A stretch of 64,000 nt of DNA, taken from NCBI GenBank assembly GCA_013180625.2, contig SNVD02006226.1:85001-149000 (forward strand), read 5' to 3'. The notes beneath the pieces were generated by a model that worked only from the letters and a program-made list of their open reading frames with translations, was not told the DNA's origin and ran no database searches. The stretch is from Boswellia sacra. Taxonomy: Eukaryota > Streptophyta > Magnoliopsida > Sapindales > Burseraceae. The translations under genes were made by a program, and so were the position numbers. This document shows positions 23,728-37,900 of the stretch, piece by piece; position 1 is the first letter of the stretch; each line of letters starts with the position of its first letter.

Positions 23728-26700
23728 TGTGACACTCCAAATTTTAAGTAGGTTTACCTTACATGCATATTGTGAAAATATGTATTATTAACATTATGAT
23801 GTGTATATATATATATATATATGGAGAGGGATGAATTAGATGAGAGATGGAAGGGTGTGAGTGAAAAGCTAAGAAAGTATAAGGGCTTAATTGAAATTGT
23901 TGTGTGATGTATATCTATAAGCATGGAATAACTCTAGAAAATTCATTTTCTTCCCCCTTTCTCTTTGAACGTCCAGCACACTCTCTTCCCATTTTCTCTC
24001 AATTTTTGCCATGGAATCAAGAGGAGGGGAAGGAAACAAGAGTCCAAGAGGTAAAGATTCACTCCTCTCTCTCTAACTCTAGCCATAACCATCCAATTGA
24101 GTGATGGTTTATTGTTGTTTGTGATATTTCATGTTAGGCATGTGCTGTAAATGGCTAGAAAAACATGAATTAGAGTGAATTATGGAAGAATTTAAAGATT
24201 TGATGACGCTAGGAAGCTAGAAGTAAAGTATGAGTATGAATCCTGCAGAGTTGTTTTTCTAAACAGTGCCAAGTCCAAAAATTCCTATAAATTCCATGGT
24301 TGTTTGCTGACTCTGAAATTCTTATATGATAAACTAGACACCTCAAGGAGTTTATAGAATTTTGAAACACTTGAAAATTCGTAGTGTGTGAATTGTAATG
24401 AATTTTTGAAATTCTGGTTTGAAATTGTGAATTCCTCTGTTTTAAAATAGGGCAGGTAGAATGAACTCGATTTGAGGGGGCAAGTCTTTGTAAAATTTCG
24501 TGATTTTTAATACGAAAACCCTTGGGTATGTTTTCTGTTAGACTGTAAATTTTCATAGTTTTTGGAGTTGTTTATGAATTGTTATGATTTTTCAAATCTG
24601 GACTTAAAGAACTATGAATGTTAAGTTCCAGAACAGAGTATGTGAAATAAATTCTGTCTGACTGCCTTAGACTCCTTAGAAAATCATGATTTTTGGTGGA
24701 ATGACTCTTATATGAGTCTAGTTTTAGACTGGGAAGTTTGGTGATGATTGGAAATGAATAACCTCTTATTATGATAATCCAACCAATATGTGTGTGTGTG
24801 ATAGAGTTTAGTAAATGATGTTATTGGTTGGTTGAATTGTTGTTAACCTATGAGCGATTTAATGACTTGTAAATGGACACTGATCAATGTGTCATGACTA
24901 TGGAAATGGTTACCAGAGAGGAAGAAGAAGAAGAAGAGATGAACTTTAAACAACTGCTTATCAAGAAATACATGGAAACAAAATTAAGAGGCGAGGCTAA
25001 CCAGGTAAGTAGCTAGACCCTTCTGAGGACACAACAGATGTTAACTACTAATGAAATGTGTTTATTGATTGTTATTGTGAATATATGTGAGTTGTGTGAA
25101 TGGAATGTGTATGGGGCCATGAATACATGGACCTTGATATAGAAAATGATTTGATTGGGGTTTATAGTGATTTATGAAATGTGTGATTTCACACACTTTG
25201 ATGTGTATGTGATTGACTTGTTGGTGTAACTTCTACGTGTGTGAGATATAGAAATGTGAATGTGCCCTCATATATGTGAATTTGTTGTGATATGGCTTGA
25301 ATAATATTGCCAATGAAACGATGTGAGTATATGAAGAATGAAATACATGCCAAACGTTCTAGAATACTAATTCGTCATGTGGATGGCATGACAAATGAAT
25401 GTCCATGAAATACCATGTGTATTAGAGTTTCATGAATATGTATGAGTGAAAAATGAATGAGATCAGTTATACATGGAAATAGTTGTGCAACGATATGATT
25501 GAAATACATCGAAGAGTAATGGAAGGTGTTGGCACAAATAAAGATGTCATTGGGGTTCTATGTGTGTAGAAATGATGCCAATGTGTGGATGGTGTACATC
25601 CATAAGTGTATATGAGATATGTAGGCTAATTGTATTTATGAATATATATGTGATTAATGAAAAGCCTACGTAGAACCTCAATTATGATAGTGAACTGCGA
25701 TATTGTGATGTGTGAAGGCATGTATCACTGTGTGATATGTTATGAATTTGAAATTATATGCCAAGCCCATGGGAAAATATTGAATGTCAAATGTGAAATG
25801 TGATACTGTTAAATGCTAGCATTATGGCAAATGAATTGTGATATGTTGTGATTGGGTTAGAAGCTTGATATAAAGCTTCATTTATGTGACTGAAGTGTGA
25901 AATGTGATATGTGAGTGAAAGCTTCATATAAAGCTTCACTTATGTGACTGAATGTGAAAACTGATATGTGAGTGGCATGCCACAACTTAGGATATTTGGC
26001 TCTCATAGCTTGAGGGGAGGTCTGGACTATGTGTTTCTCTAGACGAGATTCGGTAACATGGGTCCGGTATCACCCGGATTGTCAGACTAGCCTCGAGCTA
26101 TTTCAAGTGTAGGCATTTGAATGTATCCGTACTGTTACATACTCCCATGGCTTGAGGGGAGGTCTGGACCATGTGTTTCTCTAGATGAGATTCGGTAGCA
26201 TGGGCCCGGTATCACCTGGATTATTAGACTAACCTTGAGCTATTTCATGGATAGGCCTCTGAATGCATCTGTACTGTTCCGTATCCCCATGGCTTGAGGG
26301 GAGGTCTGGACCATGTGTTTCTCTAGACGAGATTCGGTAGCATGGGCCCGGTATCACTCAGATTGTCAGACTAGCCTTGAGCTAATTCATGGGTAGGCCT
26401 ACATATGGGAACTGACTGTGAAATGAAAAGTCCTACCTTGATTAGAGAGCATTGTTCCTAAGTGTCTGTGACTATACTGTGGAAGCTTCCGAAATTAGGT
26501 GAAATGGATATCCATGTGAACAGTGTAGCTAGCTTATGGAAACTCATGTGTGAATAATTTATATGTTTATGGGAGCACATGAGGATGTGATAGACTTATG
26601 GAAAGTTTATGTGCAAATGAGACATGTGTATACAAATGGGTGTATGTGATGAGCTTTGACATGGAAAAGCCATGCTTGACTACCCATAGATAGGTATTTA

Positions 26701-27348
26701 TAGAATTAGGAATGTGACTGGATAAGAGAGCAATTGGTCTAAGAAATGGCCAATGATACAGGGTTGGTGCAGGAGCATAATTAAATGGTGCAAGAGTGCA
26801 TCTTTAACGAATCTAAAGAGATATAGGTAGAGAATTGGCATCGCTGCACCATACCTTTCGGCTGAAGCGCTACTTGCACTGACTCAAGTAAGAGAGAATA
26901 GAGAGTTGGTGCATGCGTGCCCTCCCTTGGCGCAGGAGCGCGAAACTGGAATTTGCAACAGATTGGAAATCAAAAACTTGGCGTCGCCGTGCCATTTTCC
27001 TCGCACAGGGGCACATCCTTGAATAGTAAAATCAATTTTCTAACTTTCTTAGTCGGGCATTGGTGGCCGGTATACCAAGAAATGAACAGTAATCGGTGAT
27101 TTATAGAATAAGTACTGAATAGTAGTCATATTCTGAAATGGTTATCGCCATTTATTGTTTTGTTTTGAGTGTTACGCCAGTTTTATAATACTAGCTGCTT
27201 ACTGAGTTTCATACTCACTAGTCTGTTATGTACCTCAGTTATTTGATCAGTTAAAGATTAAGGGAGGATTTCGGCATAGAAACGATTGTGTTCCCTTGGC
27301 AAGCTCTTATCCGCTATAGTATTACTATGTTGGATACAGGGTGTGATA
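23728..27348 (+). mobile_element. Second solo LTR, same general family as 14526-17092
   Basis: The ends are TGTGACACTCC and GGGTGTGATA, with a near-perfect target duplication (GGTAC at 23723-23727, GTTAC at 27349-27353). It is 3621 bp with no internal protein domain. It shares with the nested LTR the leader region (CTCCTCTCTCT near 24061), the three-copy GGCTTGAGGGG module and a GCGC-rich segment. It is about 1 kb longer, mainly in the simple-sequence-like ATGTGA-rich part at 25080-25980. Confidence 0.82.
26008..26382 (+). repeat. Three-copy ~92-bp module inside the second solo LTR
   Basis: Copies run at 26008-26099, 26150-26241 and 26292-26382, each from GCTTGAGGGGAGG to CTTGAGC or CTCGAGC. 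Spacers between them share a CTGAATG..ATC.GTACTGTT motif. Confidence 0.87.
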
Positions 27349-27353
27349 GTTAC

Positions 27354-29818
27354 AAAGCCCAAGAACAAAACCATGAATAACTTTGTTTGCAAGTTGAATA
27401 ATATCTGGCAATGGATCTCATAAGATGGAAATTGAATAATTTAAGAGTTATTCTATCCAGTCTCCACTTTTCACATCTCCAGCCTTCACTTTTATTTTTA
27501 TTTTTGTTTACAATTTTGCCCTAATTAAAATTACTGAAGAAACAAAAAATTCTAAACTGTAATTTATATATGTATCGATTTCAAACACTTCAACTCTTGA
27601 ACACAAAATTCGACTCTTGATAAATATATATATATAATGTTTCAAGTCCTTCATGGAGAAAACAGTTGTGAAACGGGAAAAACTCTTCTGATTTGTGGAC
27701 TAGTGACAACTACAAATTTTTTAGTTCACGTCAAATAAAGAAGAAAAATACTTCAGTTATTACTATTAGTATTATTATGATTAATATTATTCATCTAATC
27801 AACTGCTAAAAATTGAATCTGACGATACATCATCCATATCATATCTTGTTTTTGAAGATTATAAGGATCAAGAATTAGTTCCTAACTGCCAAAGGAATGT
27901 TCTTTAATTCGAGGATAAATATGGTTTCATGTCTGGAGATGGATTCAAATTCAAAGATAGCAAAATTTCCCTTGAGATGCAAGCTTTCAACAACTCCTTG
28001 TAAAAGCCATATTCTTGGGTTGTCAAAGCAGCTCGGTGGCTCTTTTTTTTTTTTAAATCAAATGGAGACTAGGTCTCAATCTGGGTCTTCACCTGGAACA
28101 ACTGGAACTGATACTGAGCATGGAATTCGGTCTTGATCTAGATATGAAACCTGTGAAGCTGCTCGGGGTGCTGCCTTGACCTCGGCTCTTAGTGATGGTG
28201 GTGGAAATAATGGTGGCTCTGGGTAATGATCAGGACCCTCATAAGCAACTCTATAAGCAACTACATAAACACCCAAAACGGTCCCTAACCCGAGCTCCCA
28301 AGCCAAGCTTTCGATTGATGAATTGGAACAGGCTTTAGAACTTGCCTTCAATTGATTTCTCTCGCCGTCAATAAGGAGAGGGTAGGTTGCGTGACTAATA
28401 TGAAAGAATTTGTAGAAGCCGTGTTGGTAAATGAGCTTCCATGAAAAAATTGGTTATACATTAAAAGGTATTATAGGACTTAAATAGGGTCGAATGAGAT
28501 GAATATAGGGATTTAAAAGTTTTAATTAACGTGTATTTAGAAATGGAGTCCAAAGAGGTAGAAAGTGGGTAATCAATTCATAATTTAAATATCCTGTAAG
28601 CTCAAGCCCAAGTAGGGCTCCGTGCCTGAAACAGATAATAACCAACAATAGGTTAAGAGTATTACAATTTCATAACTTTTATGATTTGTATAATGCGGAT
28701 CGACATGAAAAAAGTCGTGACTATTGACTAGACAATTTGAATATTATATTTTATTGTTTGCACATATTCAAAAGGGGAGGAGGTAGAAGACACAATAATT
28801 AATGTGGATTAACTTTTTCCTCTTTTGATTGATGAATAATTATAATCTATATTTTATGAACAACCTCCAACAATGAAGTGCAAGGTTATTCTTATTGTTA
28901 TGATGGATAGTTCTTATTTCTTGTTTATGTATTAGCGACCTAGCTCTCTTTTTCACTACGTCGGTACTTAATGTTAACACATTAATTATACAGCTTTATA
29001 ATCTTTAATAGGTACCCTTAATTCAAATTTGCATTGTTTACAACTTTATGATAGAAATAGGAAGAGAAAATTTGTAAATTAGATGACTGACAGTTAATTT
29101 CAACTCGAAAGCAATATCAAAAGAACAAGTATGAAAACAAGAATGCAATTGCGAAGCCTTTATTTTGGATTAACTTTGCCTAGCTTGTTAATGAATGTAG
29201 TTTTTGACGAACAATTAATCTGTATTTAGGGAAACTCATTATGTGAATTCAATACTATCGGCACAACACCATACATGCACATTTGAGACATTTAGGAGTA
29301 ACACAGATTTTGACAAACAATTAAACACAATTTTCCCTACGGAAGTTGAATTAAGTTTTTTGGGCTTCCGTTATTTGTATGTGAGTTCATAATGTGGATT
29401 CAATTACATCAGCAGAACATCATAAACATTTGAGAAATTTCGTAGTGAGCAACTAAAAAAAAGAAAAAAAAGTCAAAAAACAGCATCTTTAATTGACGAC
29501 TCGATTGAGTTCAGATTTTGATCCTTACCTCAGCTCAAAACTTTCTCAGAATTAGAAGAAATTTGCAAAACACGTTAACCATGATACAATTACCTGAAAG
29601 TTGGTCCTCCGCCCCCTCCCCAATTTCAACTTTTCGTGTAATAGCAGAAATTCGCAAAATGTAATGCATGTTTTTCTGGAAGGTAATTCGAATAGTTTAT
29701 GTTTAAAGATCAATGACAATTAACAGAAACCTTGACCTCGTCGTTCTCACACATACACACACCAATGAGTTACAGCCAGAATCCTATCCCACACTTGAAG
29801 CTACAATATAATTATCAC
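27354..29818. other. Intergenic DNA with one unresolved two-strand open region
   Basis: Most of this is AT-rich. The interval 27897-28351 is open on both strands. The plus strand carries METRSQSGSSPGTTGTDTE before a stop at 28135. The minus strand carries a 91-codon frame (28351-28076) ending in a Pro-rich tail. Neither matches a family I recognise. A gag-like element remnant or a gene scrap is possible. Confidence 0.35.
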
Positions 29819-31429
29819 ATGGAGAAAAATAGGTTTCTTGTTCATATCATTATCATTGTTTCCTTGGTTCTTTGTTCAATGTTTACCTTGGTTTTGGCAG
29901 TGGCCGTAGCAGAACACAACATTACTTATTGACTGTGTGGGGGATTACTTAGCAGAACCAGCTTAACACAACATGAGTACAATCCGGTTCTTATTGACTT
30001 ATTGCTTGGCAAAAACAGCTTGACAGATATGAATCTTATAATCATAAAACCCACTCAATCTACAAAATACCTATAAACATTTATGTTTCACATGCATGAT
30101 ATATAACTAATTTTTAAGTTTGCAACTTTTCTAAAATCTTAGTAAAAACCTAAGTTTAAGTTTATAGTGCAACTGTTGGATCATTATTGCTCAGATACTA
30201 TGTTATGTTTATCATTTTTCCAAAAGCTTAAGCTTTCATTCATACGTAAGTTTAACTCCATTATTTTATTCTCCAATAATCTAGAATATGGCTTCTCATT
30301 TCTAAATACTAGGGATGACGCTGAATCACCATAAATATGGGCTACCTAGTGTTGTTGATATCTCATTACAACCAACATGGAGGAGAATTTCTTACCAAGA
30401 ACTTTCACGAGCAACTGACGGATTCACTGAAGGCAATCTCCTTGGTGCAGGAAGTTTTGGCTCAGTTTACAAAGGAAGACTTTTAGACGGAATTGGGGTT
30501 GCAATAAAAGTCTTTACCTACAACTTGAAGCAGCACTGAAAAGCTTTTATGCTGAATGTGAAGTAATAAGAAGTATTCATCACCGAAATCTTGTTATAAT
30601 CATCAGCAGTTGTTCAAACGAGGATTTCAAAGCATTGGTGTTAGAGTAGATGCCCAAAAGGAGCCTAGATCAATCTTTGTACTCTTACAACCACGTTTTG
30701 GATATCTTGCAAACATGGAATATAATGATGAATGATGCATCAGCTTTGTAATATCTTCATCCTAGTTATTCAACACCTACAGTCCATTGTGATTTGAAGC
30801 CTAACAATGTACTACTAGATGAAAATATAGTTGCACATCTAAGCGACTTTGGCATAACAAAATTCGGTGGAGAAGATTCTATGACACTTACACAAATCCT
30901 AGCCACAATTGGTTACATGGCATCAGGTGTTTCCAAAAACTCAATTTTCTACTTCATGCGTATTAGAAAAAAATTAATATTGAATTTGATTTTCTTGTTA
31001 AAATATTATTTAGTTTGTTAACAATACACTATATAACTACATAAGTACGCAGAGTACGGTGAGGAAGGAAAGGCATTAAGAAAATGTGATGTTTACGTCT
31101 ACCCTATCATATTGATGGAAACTTTTACAAGGAAAAAGCCAACAGATGAAATTTTTGTAGGGGAAATGAGCTTAATACGTTGGATTGCCGAGTCATTACA
31201 TAATACAATAATGGGAGTTGTGGATACCAATTTGCTTAAAAGGGATGGTCAACATTTTGCTGCGAAGGAGCAATGTATACTATATTGAATATGGCAATGA
31301 ATTGTACAAGAATCATCAGAGATGAGGATTAATATGAAAGAAGTCGTAACCAGACTCGAGAAAATTAGAGACACATTTCTTGCCGACATTCAAACACGTG
31401 GACGTGGAAGGCAAATGAATCCACAGTAG
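29819..31429 (+). pseudogene. LRR receptor kinase (subfamily XII-like), ectodomain lost and kinase broken
   Basis: The signal-peptide exon starts MEKNRFLVHIIIIVSLVLCS at 29819 and stops after EHNITY at 29931. The LRR ectodomain that should follow is missing. Kinase homology resumes near 30380: [26 protein letters not shown] (glycine loop), VAIKVF (lysine), a stop/shift at about 30538, then HHRNLV, HCDLKPNNVLL (non-RD type catalytic loop) and LSDFGITKF. An intron from 30927 to 31052 has GT-AG ends in the place usual for this family. The last exon gives EYGEEGKAL, LMETFTRKKPTDEIF, VVDTNLL and VTRLEKIRDTFL, ending at 31427. Other stops lie at about 30648 and 30750. The full gene would be a membrane immune receptor of the EFR/Xa21 type. 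This copy cannot make one. Confidence 0.88.
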
Positions 31430-31800
31430 TATCTCCTTTTTTATTGATAATAAAATTTAATCTATGCTATGAGCAGCCTTTAGCAATCAAATGTTAGATG
31501 ATTATTGTTATCATTGTAGATAGATCAAAGGTCTTCCTACTTGTTTACTACTTCGGGTTTATGTTAGCGTTGATATACATCAGCTTCTTTTGACTTTATA
31601 GATGCTCACATTTCAAATCCTCATTTCTGTAATAATTATAGCGTGTTGTCAAGTTACTAAGATAATCAAAAGATTAATAAGAGCTTTAGTAATCGTCAAA
31701 ACTTCAGAGTTCAATCGATGAAAACCCATCAGCCTCTATCTATTCAGAATCTCTCTGAAACTTAAACAAACCCCAATAACCGAGTTGAAAGAATACCAAT
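31430..31800. other. Intergenic spacer between RLK remnant and LCAT4-like 3' end
   Basis: Nothing codable is seen. The minus-strand gene's 3' UTR is expected to end close to 31780. Confidence 0.5.
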
Positions 31801-31806
31801 TTTATT
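31801..31806 (-). terminator. Poly(A) signal of the LCAT4-like gene
   Basis: AATAAA on the minus strand lies about 180 bases past the stop codon at 31988. Confidence 0.5.
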
Positions 31807-31987
31807 GACAACTGTATTCAGTACAAATTCGCTTTACATCTACGAACTACGATTCATACATCATAACATCATCAAACAAGACTGTGCTCATGTCATTGAA
31901 AGCTCTTCTATACAACACATCCCACTTCTTAGCAACCAAACATATATACAACAGTGCAACTCTCATGATTGGTACTACAATACAATT

Positions 31988-34900
31988 TTAGTCATCAACA
32001 GAAACACTCACAGCATTTAGCTCAACATGCTGCTTACCCTCTTTCTTAGGATGAATAATAACGGTTGCACGAGCTTCTGCTGGTGAAGATTGTTCATCAC
32101 CCGACTGGGAAATAAATATTGAGCTTGCATGAGGCTTCCTATAGCCCATATCGTCACAGTCCTCTTGATGTTCTGAGATGATTTCCCATTCTTCTTTGAG
32201 TGAAGTAACTTGTAAGCCTTTCTCTTTGTGCCTTTCTAATTCAAAAGCAGTGGGCAGAATCACATAATCGTTTATTGGGTTGTAGTAAGGATCAGGATCA
32301 CCAGCTTTCAGCCAATGCTTGAGAATTCTGAAAACATGATGATCACAAAGAATTCCCCGGTGCTCTCCAGGAACTCCAACCCTTGCTTCTGCATTGAGCC
32401 CATCTGCCTGAAAATAACAGAGGGTAATAACACTTTAGAAATTTGCCTTCAATTAACACATAGCCTAACAGACTGGAAACATAAGAGGAAGGAACCACAT
32501 GCATACCAAGACACCAGCATATGTGCACCCAAAAAAAAAAAAAAAAGAAAAAGCTTGATTTATCTGCCTCCTGTATATTAAATAGTCAAATAGCAGCTTC
32601 AGGTCTTATTTTTCACTTTTCTTTTAACTGTGACAATTAAAATATCAAAACCATAAAGAATTATGTTGTCGATTTTCTTCACACTTATCACTGATTCAAT
32701 CCTACTTATTACCAAAGTCAACTCTGTTAATATTACAATTTCAAGTCCTCAAAACATAAACAATTTCTAACCTTATTTTTATTATAATTTACTTGCACAC
32801 CATATAAATATCCACCACCAACAAAGAATAACAATACACAATCATAATGGCTAAGCCTCATTGCATGGGAATCCTAATAAAAATAAAAACTTTGATATCA
32901 TGTTAGATTTTAAAATTAAAATAGTATTAGTAAAAACAGGTATTATACTCAACAACAGATGTTTAAAAGAAAGTCGATGGTCAAGGCTGCATCGGAAATG
33001 TTATTAATAACATGATTCATATGATAGATCATCACATCAGAAGGAACATAGGAATTAGGAAAGCAAGCAAACCTTGGCTGATTCTGTTGGAACAGTCCCA
33101 TCTCCATCAACACAAACATATTTAGCCTGAAAAAAATAGAAGCATGTATTATAATTAACAATCCACACATTATCAAAAGAAATTTCTTTTTTCTTTTTCT
33201 TTTTATTTTTATTTTTATTTTTATTTTTATTTTTTTTTGTAATCAGAAACTGTAAAAACTGTTATTGTCTTATTGATGGTAAAAATTGGAAGCAAAAGTT
33301 CAAATGCATAAATCATCAATAAGACATTAACAACTTAAAACAGAGGGAAGATGAAATGTTACACCAATATATAAAACCAGCTACGTATTGATTTGAATAT
33401 AAAAGTGAAAACATCAGAGCAATTCTCAGCAGAGGAAAATGGACCTGGAGAAATCTTAGTTCTTGTAAATCTGATACAGGCATATCCGCACTTCCATAGC
33501 TGCATATAAATTTGCAATTAGAGAAAGCACAAACCCAACTAACAAATAACATATTCTTTCTATTCATAAGTTTGTATAAAATGCTAAACATAGCAAGAAC
33601 CACATTTCCTTGTTGCTAAAATTTTGATGGAACACTTAAAACAAAATCATTACCAAACACTATGAGGTGTCTCAAGATTGATCCCATATATGTTGTAAAA
33701 TTTAACTTGAGAAGGAACCGTAGCATGTGACAAAATCTTGCGTGTTTCATTAGCCCATTTCAAGATCTCCATGTTGAAAGGTAGAGGAATAGTTACTCCA
33801 TCATAATCAACCTGAAACCATCAAATACATGTATAACAATCTAATCAAGTGGTGCAAGTACATATACTCATCTTCTTATCAAGGGTCAGGGCTATGCTTG
33901 GTACTTTGGAAGACCACAAAACTGGTTTATCATCATAAGGCGGACAAGACTTCTAAACCACAGTAGTAAAGCAAAAATTTTTATAAAGGCAAAGCACAGA
34001 AAGGCATACGCCACCCTTGGACAAAGTTCCAACTGTCTTTGATTAGACAATTTCTGAAATTATAAGTTGATATCATTTTTCGACAAGAAGAAAGAAATAT
34101 TATAGTAACAATTATAAGAGCAAAATATTATAGTAACAATTATAAGAGCACCTGACATCTTAACATGATGTAAAACTTTTTTAATTCCAATAAAATATTT
34201 AAAATCACTAAAATACTTTCAGTTGAAGATTATCTCAAGTTTTATATTTCTGATTTTACCAAAGCGGTCAGTAGCTCACCGTATTACTTGAGAGAGCTTC
34301 CTTAAAAATTTCAATACTCTCTGCTGGCGAGTAGGACTCCAGAATAACATGAGAATTTCTGTCACCATCTTGCTTCTCCCTCCAAATTTCCAGAAGAGGA
34401 CGGTGTTGCCAATGAAATTTCTGACAAGCCATCAATTCATATATTGACGGACATTCAATCAACTGAAACATTGCAGTACAAAAATCAACATTAAACATAT
34501 TACCAATAAGAAAACTTGAAACAGAGTAGTAATTCAAAAAAATGTGTGCTTTGTCATACCAGCTGGTGCATGCTCCATTTTGATATAAAAAAGTTCTGTT
34601 CCCACCCATCAACAAATGACATTCCATTGAGAAAGGTAGATGTAATATATCCAGGTGCACCTGTCAGATAATTTTAAATCAAAGATTCAAAATCAACTTC
34701 ATGTTAGCTTTCTTCAGTAGTTGGCATTGAGAGGAAGAAAGAAATACCAACACAACAGTTCACCTTCTTCAAGGATTTAAAAGTTTATTCAACCCGAATT
34801 CCAAATTGCATGATTAACTAACTGAAGATCGTAAGGAATAAACCATGCTGATTAAAAGTTGCACAGGAATACATCAACATATATATTCAAGAGAACAGAA

Positions 34901-37900
34901 ATTTTTCTTTCGAGAACATGTTATAAGCCCTGAATCAACTTGTAGGGTTCACATTTATTAAATAATGATATAAATTAAAATATAAGAATTTGAAGAACAA
35001 TTAAAGCCAAGGGAAGCCCACATGCAAGAATCGCCAGTTGATTTTATTTTCTTTCCTATTTCCTCATTTTGGTAACTTTGTTTGTTTAGATTTTCCCTTT
35101 TTCCGCTTCTGTTTATCTTTTCAAAATTTGACCTCAACATTTAGAAAATTCAGGAGATGCATGGGCCAGAAAAGAACAAGTGATAAAGTCATAACTTTCC
35201 CCACTAAAAGAAGAGAACAAGAAAAAGAAAAATTTTTGTGAATATCCAACCCTCGCTATTGTTAACTTCAGCAAGATGCAATTTCATGGTAATGCAAATT
35301 TTTTCAGGGCACTAAAAGATGCAGTCCCTCACAAGATGCTTTCATGTCTATTGTCGTGCCCAAGTCACATGCAGTCTACAATCATTTACCTTGAAATGGT
35401 GCAGCAATTGCAATCCAATTTTTCACATATTTCTCAAAAATCTGGGAAAAAGAAAGAGAAACAACATAATATTTAAGACGTAGATTATATAACAAGAAAG
35501 CAATGAGCACATAGGGTGCAAATTGAAACTTTAAATGGGGCAAGGGGAAAACAGAAAGAATGATAACTCAAAAAGGAAAAAGTGAAAAATTATTACATCA
35601 CTGTGAAGGCACATGAAACATTTCACCAGGAGACCCCCCATAGAATGACTAATGATATTTATTTTTTTCCCTCCAGAAGCACTGTACACTGCCTTTAATT
35701 TTTCAGCAAATCGCTCCATTGTTCCCTGCAACCTAAAAGACAAATAGAGCACAAACATGTCAAAATCTTCTTGGTCTCTAAAAATAGAGAAATTTTCATG
35801 CATGAGGAAGCTATTATCATTCTAACAGATGATAGACTTGAGTTGCTCTGTTAATGACCATTTAAAAGTGAAATCAAATAAAACTTTATCAGTAGTATTC
35901 TAAACAATACCAATTGGAACATACACCATTTGCTGATACCATTCATATATAAGAACCGAAGGTAAAACTCAAGCAGCAGAAACCATTAGAAAGAAAAAAA
36001 GTAATAGTATTGAACAGAGCAAAACACAGATATACCACAATTTACATGGAGCTTCAGAGATCTTAGCATATTGCTTAAACAAATGTATTCCATTTGAACT
36101 ACATAATAAGTATAAAGTTCTGAAATTGTTCTATTTCCCTCCATTAGCCATATATGAAAAATCGGTATATGATACGCAAATATGAAGTTAGAATCCAAGA
36201 AGAAATGTATTCTTTTAATCATTAAATTAATAGGCTAGATACATATCCAATTAAATTAATAACATTTTCTATTTCATTTTGCCAATAATAACCTAATCTT
36301 ACTGTTTAACTTTTTTCCAATGCATTGTGTTTTCAACTTATTGCCTTCCATGACTCTAGAACCTGTTGAAACTTATAGCTCAAACTAGTTTTATGATATT
36401 TCACAACATGACGCCTTCTAACGATTCAATTTATTTGCAAAAGCCCTCCATATATATAAAGTTTAAAATATATATACAATCATTCTCTGATCCCGCCTCC
36501 CATATTTTCCTTTATTTGGGCCTGATGTTATCAGCCATCAGATGCATCCATGGCTAAGGGCAAATAAATAAAAAACCAAATCTGTTTAAGTCCTCTCTCT
36601 CCTAAAAGTACAATATTCTTATTGTTCCTGTAATTTCTCTCTCCTCTTTCCTCTAGGTTTCACTTTCCACTAAATAACTCTCTCCCTCGATTTTAAGTTA
36701 AATATTATCTTCTACCACTGTGTTTTTCTCCCCTCCTTTCAAAGGATTTTATTAGAAGACCAGTCCATCTTTCACTGTATAATGCAGTCTTATTCACAGT
36801 GTCATCAATTTATTCTTCCAGGCAAATTTTATTATTTTATTTTTTTTATTTTTCATTTTGCCAATACTTTGAAACCAAAAGCATGAGTTTGAAGACTTAA
36901 AGCCAGTACAAAACTGGAACAGGGTTCACAATTTAGATCATGAACCACACAACAACTTCTTCCTCCCTATCCATTGACCAAACCCATTTCATGTTGCGCA
37001 AAACTGAGAAGGAAACACAAAATAGATTTTGGTTGGATAGGGAAAAAGAGGTAGGTATTTGTGTTCCATTTGATTTGAGATAAAGAAGGAGAGAAAATAA
37101 GGCAAAGACGATGTTACGATCCACATCAACTAAGTATGGGATTAGTTGGTGGTGTTACTAGGATCCCACATCGACTAAGCATGGGATTAATTGGTGGCCT
37201 CTAAGCCGATGAGCACCCTCCCCTTACAAGCCAGTTTTTAAGGGTGAGTTCTACCCATGAGTTTGTAACAATTGATATCAAAGCTAGCCCACGAGAGGCC
37301 CACGTTGCGGAGGGGGCGACCTGGGAAGGCGAGACCTGGAAAGGCCAGAGTGGGCCACCCATAGTAGGCGCCGTGGACGTCAGTGTCGGAAGCGTGGTGA
37401 TATGTTACGATCCACATCAACTAAGTATGGGATTAGTTGGTGGTGCTGATAGGATCCCACATCGACTAAATATGGGATTAGTTGGTGGCTTATAAGCCTA
37501 TGAGCACCCTCCCCTTACAAGCCGATTTTAAGGGTGAGTTCTACCCATAGGTTTGTAACAAACGAAGTGATTAATCTGCTGGAGGAACAGAAATTTAAAG
37601 GACAGAGGAAAGAGATAATCTCTAAGGGAAAGCCATGAATATTGCAATTATACGAGAGAGAATACTTAAGCATTAAATGCTTTGGTCTTTTTTTATTTAT
37701 TTATTTGACCTCAGCCATTAGATGCGTCTGATGGCTGATAACAATAGGACTGGATATAAGGCAAATAAGGAATCCAAGACCAAAGAATAATCATATGTGT
37801 ATATATATACATATATACACGCACAGATATAGTTGTAAGGGTCAAGGTTAATACCTCTTAATGACATTCACAGCCGCTGTTGATACCTACTACTTTCCTA

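Noticed and set aside
31988..32581. Plus-strand frames at 31805-32020 and 32315-32581
   Set aside because: They are antisense shadows of the last exon and an A-rich intron of the LCAT4-like gene.
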